Shown here piece by piece: positions 1-6,745 of a DNA stretch of 45,528 bases; the stretch's first letter is position 1, and the number at the start of each line of letters is the position of its first letter. Source of the DNA: Betaproteobacteria bacterium (GTDB lineage Bacteria > Pseudomonadota > Gammaproteobacteria > Burkholderiales > Rhodocyclaceae); the NCBI GenBank assembly GCA_004295105.1, contig SHNC01000261.1, positions 1-45,528 of the forward strand, written 5' to 3'. The position numbers and the translations under genes are program-made. Below the pieces are notes generated by a model, which saw nothing but the letters and a program-made list of their open reading frames with translations, had not been told where the DNA came from and searched no databases.

Positions 1-2
1 GT

Positions 3-530
3 GGCGATACGTATGGCGGTTCGCTGGAGAACCGCATGCGCTTTCCGCTCGAGGTGTTCGACGCGGTGCGCGCGGCCGTTCCCGCGCCCAAACCGGTCGG
101 CATGCGCGTGTCGGCCACCGACTGGGTCGAGGGCGGCTGGGACGTCGAGCAAACGGTCGCCCTGGCACGCGCACTGGAGAAGCGCGGCTGCGATTTCCTG
201 CATGTGTCGAGCGGCGGCGTGTCGCCGCAGCAGCAGATCCCGATCGGTCCGGGCGACCAGGTGCATCTGGCGGCGCGCATGCGCGGCGAGGTGAAGATGC
301 CCGTCATCGCGGTCGGCCTGATCACCGAGCCCGAGCAGGCGGAGACCATCATCGCCTCCGGGCAGGCCGACCTCGTGGGCATCGCCCGCGCGATCCTGTT
401 CGAGCCGCACTGGCCGTGGCGCGCTGCCGGCGAACTCGGGGCCCAGGTGAAGGCGCCGCGCCAGTACTGGCGCTCGCAGCCGCGCGCGTACAAGTCGCTG
501 TTCGGCGATGTCCGCATCGCGCAGCGCTGA
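3..530 (+). CDS. Old Yellow Enzyme family NADH:flavin oxidoreductase (C-terminal part)
   Basis: The gene is cut by the left window edge; the reading frame is open from base 3 to a TGA at 528-530. The visible part starts with the YGGSLENRMRF segment, the usual OYE signature around the flavin-binding half of the barrel. It continues through the SSGG and PVIAVGLI strands and the GQADLVGIAR phosphate-binding region. The tail containing QYWRSQPR is of the kind I associate with the XenA/YqjM subgroup. These FMN enzymes use NAD(P)H to reduce activated C=C bonds or nitro groups in the cytoplasm; the true substrate cannot be read from the sequence. It is followed 29 bp later by a response regulator gene on the same strand. 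Only about the last 175 residues are present, so the N-terminal substrate-binding residues cannot be checked. Confidence 0.9.
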   Translation, partial: GDTYGGSLENRMRFPLEVFDAVRAAVPAPKPVGMRVSATDWVEGGWDVEQTVALARALEKRGCDFLHVSSGGVSPQQQIPIGPGDQVHLAARMRGEVKMPVIAVGLITEPEQAETIIASGQADLVGIARAILFEPHWPWRAAGELGAQVKAPRQYWRSQPRAYKSLFGDVRIAQR

Positions 531-559
531 ACGCGATGCCCTTGGTGGTGGCCCGCTGA

Positions 560-1237
560 ATGCGCATCCTGCTGGTTGAAGACGACGAAGCGCTGCGCTC
601 CGGGCTCTGCGAGGCGCTGGAGCAGGCCCACTTCGCGGTCGATGCGCTGGGGGCGGCCGAGCCGGCCGAGAACGCGCTGGCGAGCACCACCTACGATCTG
701 GCGATCGTCGACATCGGCCTGCCGGGTATCGATGGCTTCGAGCTGATCCGCCGCGTGCGGCGGCGCGGCATCGGGCTGCCGATGCTGGTGCTGACGGCGC
801 GCGACAGCCTCGAGGACAGGGTGGTGGGGCTGGACCAGGGGGCTGACGACTATCTGGTCAAGCCCTTCGACGTGCCGGAACTGCTCGCGCGCATGCGTGC
901 GCTGATCCGGCGCAGCCGGGCGAGCAGCGGCGCGCAACTGAACTTCGGGCCGCTCGCGCTCGACCTGACCGGGCGCAGTGCGACGCTGGAGGGTGAGGCG
1001 CTGGAACTCACCGGGCGCGAGTGGGGTGTCCTCGAACAGCTCATGCTGGCCACGCCGAGGCTGGTGACGAAGAAGAAGCTCGCCGACAGCCTGAGCCAAT
1101 GGGACAAGGAGATCACGCCCAATGCGATCGAGATCTACGTCTCGCGCCTGCGCGCGAAGCTCGCCGACAGCGGTGTCGTGATCCGGACGCTGCGCGGCAT
1201 CGGCTACCGGCTCGAAGATGCGCCCCGCGACGCTTGA
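560..1237 (+). CDS. OmpR/PhoB-family response regulator
   Basis: A 225-residue two-domain regulator. The receiver domain (about residues 1-115) has the acidic pocket EDD at 7-9, the phospho-acceptor Asp51 in IVDIGLPG, and the LVKPF lysine. The C-terminal winged-helix domain carries the usual ELTGREWGVLEQL and IRTLRGIGYRL segments. It is phosphorylated by a partner kinase and binds DNA as a transcription factor. The kinase gene begins inside its last 20 bases (1218), so the two are translationally linked. The pair resembles the TctD/QseB branch. The target is unknown; the redox genes starting at 2725 on the same strand are an obvious candidate, but that is inference from proximity only. Confidence 0.95.
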   Translation: MRILLVEDDEALRSGLCEALEQAHFAVDALGAAEPAENALASTTYDLAIVDIGLPGIDGFELIRRVRRRGIGLPMLVLTARDSLEDRVVGLDQGADDYLVKPFDVPELLARMRALIRRSRASSGAQLNFGPLALDLTGRSATLEGEALELTGREWGVLEQLMLATPRLVTKKKLADSLSQWDKEITPNAIEIYVSRLRAKLADSGVVIRTLRGIGYRLEDAPRDA

Positions 1238-2618
1238 TCGACTGCTGCCGCGGACGCTGCACGGGCGTCTGCTGGTTTCGCTGGCGGGGTCCCTCATCGC
1301 CCTGCTCGCGATCAGCGTGGTCGCCGACTACCGAACCGCGCTCGGACTTGCCAACGAGGCCTACGACCGCGCCCTCGCCAGCACCGCGATCGCGCTGGCT
1401 TCGCGGCTGGAGCGCGATGCCGACGACGAACGCATCGAGATCGACCTGCCGCCCGCGGCCGAGGCCGTCCTGCGTTCCGATCCGGAGGACAGCGTGCTGT
1501 ACGCGGTGGTCGACGAAGCCGGGCGGCTGGTGGCCGGTGACGCTGCGCTCGCGGCGCTGCCCTGGCCCGTGGCGTCGGCTCAGCCTGCCTACGCCGATGG
1601 GCGGCTCGGCGAGCGGGCGCTGCGCATGGCCAGCTACGCGTATTCGAGTCCCACGCTGCGGGCCACGGTCGTGGTGGCCGAAACCACCGTCAAGCGCGAA
1701 CGCTCGGCGCACGGCATCCTGTCCGCGATCATCTGGCCCAATCTGCTCCTGATCGCGGCCACGCTGGGGCTCGTCTTCGTCGTCGTCCGCTTCGCACTGC
1801 GCCCGCTCGATGTGCTGGGAGAACGCATCGATGCGCGCACGGCCGACGACCTGAGCCCGGTTGCCGATGCCGGCGTGCCGGGCGAGGCGCGTCCCCTGGT
1901 GGCTGCGCTCAATCGCCTGTTGTCCAACCTGGATGTCGCCGGACGGGCGCAGCAGGCCTTTCTGTCGAATGCGGCGCATCAACTGCGTACCCCGCTGGCC
2001 GGCATGCTGATGCAGCTCGAGCTGCTGAACGCTGCGCTGCCCGCGGAGCTGCAGCCGCGCGTGGAGCGCCTGCGCGTGTCGGCGCAGCGGCTGACGCGGC
2101 TCACCAACCAGATGCTCGCGCTGGCGCGCTCGTCGCGCCAGGCGGCGTCCATGGTCGAGGGCCTGCTGCGCCCGCTCGATCTGGCGACGCTGATCGAGGA
2201 GCGGGCGTCCGACTTCGCCGACCGGGCGCTCGCGCGCGGCATCGATCTCGCCTTCGAGCCGGCCAGGGCCAGCGTTCAGGGTTCCGACTGGATGCTGCGC
2301 GAACTGATCTCCAACCTGCTCGACAATGCGATCAAATACACGCCGCCCGGCGGGCACGTCACGCTGCGTTGCGGTGAGGACGGGGCGGGCCATCCGTGGC
2401 TGGAGGTGGAGGACGACGGGCCGGGCATCCCGCCGGCCGACCGCGAGCGCGTGTTCGAGCGTTTCCAGCGCCTGGCCGGCGCCGAGGTGGAAGGGAGCGG
2501 GCTGGGACTGGCCATCGTGCGCGAAGTGGCCGGACGCCATCAGGCGACGGTGACGATCGAGTCGGGCGGCTCGGGTGCGGGTACGCGCATCCGGGTGTGC
2601 TTTCCGGCACGGCGGTAG
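1218..2618 (+). CDS. Sensor histidine kinase, TctE/QseC-like
   Basis: A 466-residue membrane kinase. A first membrane segment lies at about residues 17-36, then a periplasmic sensor region (about 40-165) of the double-Cache-like type seen in TctE kinases. A second membrane segment at about 172-192 leads into a HAMP linker. The H-box LSNAAHQLRTPL has His254 as the phosphorylated residue; the ATP-binding domain shows NLLDNAIKY (N-box), DDGPGIP (G1) and GSGLGLAIV (G2). It overlaps the response regulator by 20 bp. The ligand is not identifiable; TctE-type relatives sense small organic acids, but the periplasmic domain is too variable to transfer that. A 106-bp gap with an inverted repeat separates it from the cytochrome genes. 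Confidence 0.93.
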   Translation: MRPATLDRLLPRTLHGRLLVSLAGSLIALLAISVVADYRTALGLANEAYDRALASTAIALASRLERDADDERIEIDLPPAAEAVLRSDPEDSVLYAVVDEAGRLVAGDAALAALPWPVASAQPAYADGRLGERALRMASYAYSSPTLRATVVVAETTVKRERSAHGILSAIIWPNLLLIAATLGLVFVVVRFALRPLDVLGERIDARTADDLSPVADAGVPGEARPLVAALNRLLSNLDVAGRAQQAFLSNAAHQLRTPLAGMLMQLELLNAALPAELQPRVERLRVSAQRLTRLTNQMLALARSSRQAASMVEGLLRPLDLATLIEERASDFADRALARGIDLAFEPARASVQGSDWMLRELISNLLDNAIKYTPPGGHVTLRCGEDGAGHPWLEVEDDGPGIPPADRERVFERFQRLAGAEVEGSGLGLAIVREVAGRHQATVTIESGGSGAGTRIRVCFPARR

Positions 2619-2684
2619 GAGGAACCAGCAGGGCGCAGCGGGCATGGCGCAGCGGCATCGTCAGGTTATTGAAGGGAAGCCTCC

Positions 2685-2711
2685 GTTAGCGTAGCGGCAC
2701 TTTCCGCTAAC
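2685..2711. promoter_or_regulatory. Nested inverted repeat upstream of cytochrome b561 gene
   Basis: TAGCGG at 2692-2697 pairs with CCGCTA at 2704-2709 around a 6-base loop. The overlapping outer pair GTTAGCG (2685-2691) and CGCTAAC (2705-2711) offers an alternative pairing. It lies 13 bases before the b561 start codon, where an operator or a leader hairpin would act. No regulator can be assigned. Confidence 0.35.
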
Positions 2712-2724
2712 CGGATCCGAGCAG

Positions 2725-3384
2725 ATGCGCACCGCGTTGAAATCGAATTCCCTGCATTCAGATTCGCAGCCGAACCTCGTCCCGCGCCGGCCCGTGGCGA
2801 TCATCGCCCTGCATTGGGGGACGGCGCTCGTCGGCCTGGCCGTCGTCGCGCTGATCCTCGGGCGCGAACTGGCGGATGGCAAGGCGATGCGCGCCCTGCT
2901 GCTGGACGGCCATCGCGCATTCGGTGCGCTGGTGCTGGCGCTGACGCTGGCGCGCGTGGCGGTTCGAATCCGACATCATCCGCTGTCCGAATCGGTCGAC
3001 GCGTCCGCAGCGCACCGGCTTGTCATCGCGGCGATGCATCTTGCGCTCTACGGCCTGCTCGTCGCCGTTCCAGTGCTCGGCTGGGCGCTCACGAATGCGC
3101 ATGGGCAACCGGTGTCAGTGTTCGGCCTGTTCGCCCTGCCGTCCCTCCTCGAGCGTGACTCGGACCTCGCCGACACCCTCGGCGACTTACATGAGACGGC
3201 GGCGTGGTGCCTGGTCGGCGCGGTCGGCCTGCACGTCGCGGCAGCGCTGTGGCACCACTTCGTGCGGCGCGATCCGGTGCTGCTCGCGATGCTGCCGCAT
3301 GGCGACCCGGCGCACCTCAGACGCGCGTCCTCTTCCCCCGATCTCGCCGCCATCCCATCCGAATCAACCGAGGCCTCAACATGA
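2725..3384 (+). CDS. Cytochrome b561 family membrane protein
   Basis: A 219-residue integral membrane protein with four predicted helices (about residues 25-45, 65-85, 95-120 and 155-180). Histidines expected to ligate haem b are visible: ALHWG in helix 1, HRAFG, LHETAAW and LHVAAALWHH near helix 4. Bacterial members of this family pass electrons between quinones or periplasmic donors and partner cytochromes. The stop codon overlaps the next start as ATGA (3381-3384), so it is translationally coupled to the haem-barrel gene, and a soluble cytochrome c follows. This suggests a three-part route: inner membrane b561, periplasmic cytochrome c, outer membrane haem protein. The C-terminal 30 residues are polar and low-complexity. 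Confidence 0.9.
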   Translation: MRTALKSNSLHSDSQPNLVPRRPVAIIALHWGTALVGLAVVALILGRELADGKAMRALLLDGHRAFGALVLALTLARVAVRIRHHPLSESVDASAAHRLVIAAMHLALYGLLVAVPVLGWALTNAHGQPVSVFGLFALPSLLERDSDLADTLGDLHETAAWCLVGAVGLHVAAALWHHFVRRDPVLLAMLPHGDPAHLRRASSSPDLAAIPSESTEAST

Positions 3385-4763
3385 TGAACCAATCGAACTC
3401 CCGCCGTGCCACCGGGCGTCGAGCGCGCCGCCGCACCGCCCTTCTGCTGGCGTCGTCCGCCGCGCTGTGCGGAGGCATGCAGTCGGCCCACGCGGTGCCG
3501 AGCTTCGCGCGCCAGACCGGTCAGGACTGCGCAGCCTGTCACGTCGGCGCCTATGGTCCGCAACTGACACCCTACGGCATGAAGTTCAAGATCGGCGGCT
3601 ACACCGACACCGATGGCAAGGACGGCAAGCTGCCGCTGTCGGCGATGGTTCTGGCGGCCTTCACCCGTACGGCGAAGGATCAGGCCGACCCCCCCGCCGA
3701 CCACACCCATCGCAACGACAACCTCACGCTGGACGAGGCCTCCATCTTTCTCGCCGGACGACTGTCCGACAAGATCGGCGCGTTCGTGCAGGCGACCTAC
3801 GATGGCGTCGAGCAGCGCAGCTCGCTCGACCATGCCGACATCCGTCTCGCGCATACGCTCGATCTGGGCGGCAAGGAGGCGGTGTTCGGGATCTCGGTCA
3901 ACAACAACCCCGGTGTGCAGGATCCCTTCAACACCTTGCCGACCTGGGGCTTTCCGTATGTGGGGCCTGCCGTCGGCTTCGGCGGCGGCGATGCGGCGAC
4001 GCTGTTCAATGGCGGGTTGGAGCACCGCGTGCTCGGGGCGTCGGCGTACGCCTTCCTCGACAACTCGCTGTATGCGGAGGTGGGTACCTACCGCTCGCTG
4101 TCGCCGGCGGTGCAGAGCCGGACCGGGCAAGGGCGCGACGAGGACATCGGGCGACTCGGCGGGGGCACGGCCTACTGGCGCCTGGCCTGGCTGCAGGACT
4201 GGAAGAAACAGAACTTTTCGGCGGGGCTGTTCGGCTTCAATGCCAACGTACAGCCCGATCGTGTTGGCGGCGCGCCGAGCAACAAGTATCACGATCTGGG
4301 TGTCGACGCGTCCTACCAGTTTCTCGGCACCCGCGAGCATGTCGGCACGCTCTACACGAGTTACATCCGCGAACGCCAGACGCGCAACGACCTGATCGCG
4401 AATGGCGAGGCGGACAACCGCAAGGGCACGCTGAACGAGTTCCGCATCAATGCGTCCTACTATTACCGGCAGACCTGGGGCGTGAGCGCGGGTCGCTTCG
4501 CCACCCGCGGCAACCGCGACGCCGCACTCTACGGCGACGGCTATGCGAACGGCTCGCCCGACTCCTCGGGAACCGTCCTGCAGGCGGACTGGACGCCGTG
4601 GGGCAAGGAGGATTCGTGGGCGGCGCCGTGGGCCAACCTGCGCCTCGGTCTGCAGTACACGATGTTCGACAAGTTCAACGGGGCGCGCCGCAACTATGAC
4701 GGCAACGGCCGTGACGCCAAGGACAACAACACCCTGTTCCTGTTCGCATGGACGTCGTTCTGA
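3381..4763 (+). CDS. Fused monohaem cytochrome c / outer-membrane barrel protein, Cyc2-like
   Basis: The start at 3381 is chosen because it overlaps the b561 stop (ATGA) and gives a proper signal peptide: an Arg-rich N-terminus, hydrophobic core at about 19-33, and cleavage after AHA (residue 38). The 460-residue protein then has A-V-P-S-F-A-R-Q-T-G-Q-D-C-A-A-C-H at 38-54, one haem c site (Cys50, Cys53, His54). The rest (about 70-460) is rich in alternating polar/aromatic stretches typical of beta strands, and ends in LFAWTSF with the terminal Phe expected of outer-membrane barrels. A single haem domain joined to a porin is the plan of Cyc2 Fe(II) oxidases; I recall AxPxFARQTGxxCxxCH as their conserved motif, and it matches fully. 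Many uncharacterised proteobacterial relatives share the FARQTG..CxxCH start, so iron oxidation is a hypothesis, not an assignment. Confidence 0.8.
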   Translation: MMNQSNSRRATGRRARRRTALLLASSAALCGGMQSAHAVPSFARQTGQDCAACHVGAYGPQLTPYGMKFKIGGYTDTDGKDGKLPLSAMVLAAFTRTAKDQADPPADHTHRNDNLTLDEASIFLAGRLSDKIGAFVQATYDGVEQRSSLDHADIRLAHTLDLGGKEAVFGISVNNNPGVQDPFNTLPTWGFPYVGPAVGFGGGDAATLFNGGLEHRVLGASAYAFLDNSLYAEVGTYRSLSPAVQSRTGQGRDEDIGRLGGGTAYWRLAWLQDWKKQNFSAGLFGFNANVQPDRVGGAPSNKYHDLGVDASYQFLGTREHVGTLYTSYIRERQTRNDLIANGEADNRKGTLNEFRINASYYYRQTWGVSAGRFATRGNRDAALYGDGYANGSPDSSGTVLQADWTPWGKEDSWAAPWANLRLGLQYTMFDKFNGARRNYDGNGRDAKDNNTLFLFAWTSF

Positions 4764-4774
4764 GGATGGTGGAC

Positions 4775-5170
4775 ATGATGAGTCTCTTCGTTCTGCCCGC
4801 CGCCCGCCGTCTGTCAGCCGCCTGCGTGCTTCCGCTCCTGCTCTCCGCCGCGCCGGTATTCGCTGCCGACCTGCGCCACGGAGAAGACGTCTTCGCGCAG
4901 GAATGCGCCGAATGCCACAGCGTTCGCGAGGGCAAGAACAAGAAGGGGCCGTCGCTGTTCGCCGTCGCCGGCCGCCGGGCCGCCACCGTGTCCGATTTCG
5001 CGTATTCGGACGCGATGCGGCAGGCCGGCATCGTGTGGACGCCGGCGGCGCTCGACGCCTATCTCGCCAACCCGCGCAAGGCCGTGCCCGGCGGCAAGAT
5101 GAAGTACGATGGCCTTGCCGATACGCACGACCGCGAGGATCTGATCGCGTATCTGGCGGGCCTGAAATAA
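4775..5170 (+). CDS. Class I cytochrome c (periplasmic, monohaem)
   Basis: A small exported cytochrome. Possible starts are 4748 (inside the previous gene), 4766 and 4775; 4775 is preferred because GAGG at 4762-4765 sits about 9 bases upstream and the product begins with a compact signal peptide ending PVFA-A (about residue 30). The haem site CAECH is at 44-48 and the likely axial methionine is in GGKMKYDGL near the C-terminus. This is the layout of mitochondrial-type cytochrome c2/c550 proteins, which shuttle electrons in the periplasm. It follows the haem-barrel gene with no gap, making it the probable soluble carrier between that protein and inner-membrane components. Confidence 0.92.
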   Translation: MMSLFVLPAARRLSAACVLPLLLSAAPVFAADLRHGEDVFAQECAECHSVREGKNKKGPSLFAVAGRRAATVSDFAYSDAMRQAGIVWTPAALDAYLANPRKAVPGGKMKYDGLADTHDREDLIAYLAGLK

Positions 5171-5195
5171 GCGATCTGCGAGGCGCGATCTGCAC

Positions 5196-5220
5196 GGTGC
5201 GGGCTGCTGTGTCCCGCACC
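5196..5220. terminator. Hairpin between convergent genes
   Basis: GGTGCGGG (5196-5203) pairs with CCCGCACC (5213-5220) around a 9-base loop. It lies between the cytochrome c stop (5170) and the convergent membrane-protein stop (5252). There is no strong T-run, so termination efficiency is uncertain. Confidence 0.45.
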
Positions 5221-5251
5221 TGAATGGGGTTGCGGACCGCTGCCGTCGCGC

Positions 5252-5818
5252 TCAGGCCTCGTCGGCGCCGTTCGCGCGTTCGGCGCGCCGCAGGATGCGG
5301 TCCAGCCCGCGGCCAACGCGTTCGGGAAAGTGGCTCGCTGTCCAGGCAAAGGCGCCGTACTTGATCAGCTTGCCCAGGAGCATGGCCGCAAACGCGCTGA
5401 CAAAGTCGTGCTGTACGGCGCCGAGGAAAATAAGCGCAGGGGTCTGAGGCAGGGGCGAAACCGCGATCAGGAACAGCGCGATGACCCCGTAGGTCGCCGC
5501 CCAACCGACGATGCGAATCCAGGTCTCGTTGTTCGCCAGTTGGGGGAAGCGCTCGAAGAGCTGGGACCAGCCGAGGTGGTGGAAGACGACCATCAGCACG
5601 GCTGCTCCCAGCGCGCTGCCGAAGGCGGATACGACGCTGATCGACCGCCACCTGGCGGCAGCGAGCAGGGTCGCCGGCACGACCACGGCGGTAACGGGAT
5701 AGGCCGCGCTGACGGTGCCGGCAAACGACAGCGCGACGCACACGGGCAGCAACCGATGTCCCTTCGTCGCGTAACGCAGCGCCCGCCGCAGCAGGGCGTC
5801 GATCTGGTCGAGGGGCAT
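5252..5818 (-). CDS. DedA/VTT-type inner membrane protein (YqaA-like)
   Basis: A 188-residue protein with about four to five hydrophobic segments. The stretch FLIAVSPLPQTPALIFLGAV followed by LLGKLIKYGAFAW matches the conserved core of VTT/DedA proteins, with a proline-rich re-entrant loop and a later basic residue. Proteins of this superfamily act as lipid-carrier or small-molecule transporters in the inner membrane; closely studied members flip undecaprenyl phosphate. The specific substrate is not readable. It lies 13 bp downstream of the PsiF-repeat gene on the same strand, so the two are probably co-transcribed. The start gives MPLDQID and a short cytoplasmic N-terminal helix. Confidence 0.75.
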   Translation of the reverse strand: MPLDQIDALLRRALRYATKGHRLLPVCVALSFAGTVSAAYPVTAVVVPATLLAAARWRSISVVSAFGSALGAAVLMVVFHHLGWSQLFERFPQLANNETWIRIVGWAATYGVIALFLIAVSPLPQTPALIFLGAVQHDFVSAFAAMLLGKLIKYGAFAWTASHFPERVGRGLDRILRRAERANGADEA

Positions 5819-5831
5819 CGGCGCAACCTGT

Positions 5832-6158
5832 TCAGCGGGCAGCCTTGGCGTCCGCCTCGCACTTCTTCATGAACGAACTGCGCGCCGCACCGGCGAGCGG
5901 CTTGCCGTTCTTGTCCACCGCCTTCGCCTCGCATCCGGCCTTGCCGCCGGCTTCGGCGTGGCACTTCTTCATGAACGACGCACGCGCCGCGCCGGCCAGC
6001 GGCTTGCCGTTCTTGTCGACGGCACGTGCCTCGCAGGTCGAGTCGGCCGACGGTGTCGCCGCCTGCGGCGGCGTGGCGGGCGTGGCAGGCGCCTGGGCAA
6101 AGGCGATGTTCGCAGCGAAAAGGCTGGTGAGCACGGCGGCGATGAGTCTGGACATCAT
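5832..6158 (-). CDS. PsiF-repeat secreted protein
   Basis: A 108-residue exported protein. A longer frame reaches 6212, but AGGAG ends three bases before the ATG at 6158 and six before the next ATG (6155), and a signal peptide (LIAAVLTSLFAANIAFAQA) follows directly; the true start is therefore 6158 or 6155. After a Pro/Ala/Thr spacer there are two PsiF repeats, each with a Cys, AVDKNGKPLAGAAR, SFMKKC: about residues 41-68 and 76-102. The name comes from the phosphate-starvation-inducible PsiF protein of E. coli, whose molecular role is unknown. Four cysteines could form two disulfides in the periplasm. No pho box was recognised upstream. The two repeats are also near-identical at DNA level, implying recent duplication or gene conversion. 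Confidence 0.85.
   Translation of the reverse strand: MMSRLIAAVLTSLFAANIAFAQAPATPATPPQAATPSADSTCEARAVDKNGKPLAGAARASFMKKCHAEAGGKAGCEAKAVDKNGKPLAGAARSSFMKKCEADAKAAR
5859..6035 (-). repeat. Two direct repeats encoding the PsiF units
   Basis: A 75-bp unit at 5859-5933 recurs at 5961-6035 (offset 102 bp) with only scattered differences. The first 18 bases of each are identical. They encode the two PsiF repeats of the overlapping gene. Confidence 0.8.
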
Positions 6159-6247
6159 GGTCTCCTTCGGGAAATTGCCCTGCGCGCCGCGATGCCGGAT
6201 GGTGCGAGACACGCCAGGGCGGGTGAAGATTGAACTTCGCGTAGACT

Positions 6248-6688
6248 CTAGATCGATTCGGTGAAGTGCAGATAGGGCAGCGTATCGCCGCCGATGCGAA
6301 GGCGATGCACTTCGGTCAGGCCGTTGGCGCGGAGCAGCACGGTGTAGCTGCCATGGTCGAACGGCCCGACCATGCTTTCACCATGGAGGGCGAGCTGGGC
6401 GACCTTGCGGCCCCCGGCGTCGAGGACGCGCAAGTGGGCGAGGGCCCCGCCAAGCACCTGCGAGCCTGCCTCCGGGCCGGGAACTGTGAAGCGGTGCTGG
6501 TAGCCGCGCGGCGCATCGTCGGCGGCGTCGTCGTTACGCGCATCGTCCTTGCGGTCGCCGTTCGGCGGCGGCCAGCCCTCCGCGTCCGCGAGGGCTGGCG
6601 TGGCGCCGATGCCGATCGCGAACGTGGCGGCGGCCAGTTGCAGGAAGCGCTTGATCGCGCGCCGGGAAATGCGACGTCTGCCTTTCAT
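6248..6688 (-). CDS. Secreted protein of unknown function
   Basis: I do not recognise a family. The 146-residue product has an Arg-rich N-terminus, a hydrophobic segment (about 16-32) and a signal-peptidase site after ALA (about 34), so it should be exported. A short acidic linker (KDDARNDDAADDAPRG, about 47-62) precedes a C-terminal domain of about 80 residues that looks all-beta (HRFTVPGP, LAHLRVLDAGG, SYTVLLRANG, VHRLRIGG). No cysteines remain in the mature form. The phrasing resembles small beta-sandwich carrier or adhesion modules, but that is only impression. It lies 57 bp downstream of the HtrA protease gene on the same strand and could be part of that transcript. Confidence 0.7.
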   Translation of the reverse strand: MKGRRRISRRAIKRFLQLAAATFAIGIGATPALADAEGWPPPNGDRKDDARNDDAADDAPRGYQHRFTVPGPEAGSQVLGGALAHLRVLDAGGRKVAQLALHGESMVGPFDHGSYTVLLRANGLTEVHRLRIGGDTLPYLHFTESI

Positions 6689-6745
6689 GGTTGTCTCCAG
6701 ATTGGCCCGCGGTGGCCGCGGCCATGTTCGAGTCGAAGTCGCCGA

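Noticed and set aside
3048-5741. An 897-codon open frame on the minus strand opposite the cytochrome genes
   Set aside because: It is a shadow caused by high G+C third positions; its translation is Arg/Ala-rich with no domains, while the plus strand has three clear cytochrome genes.
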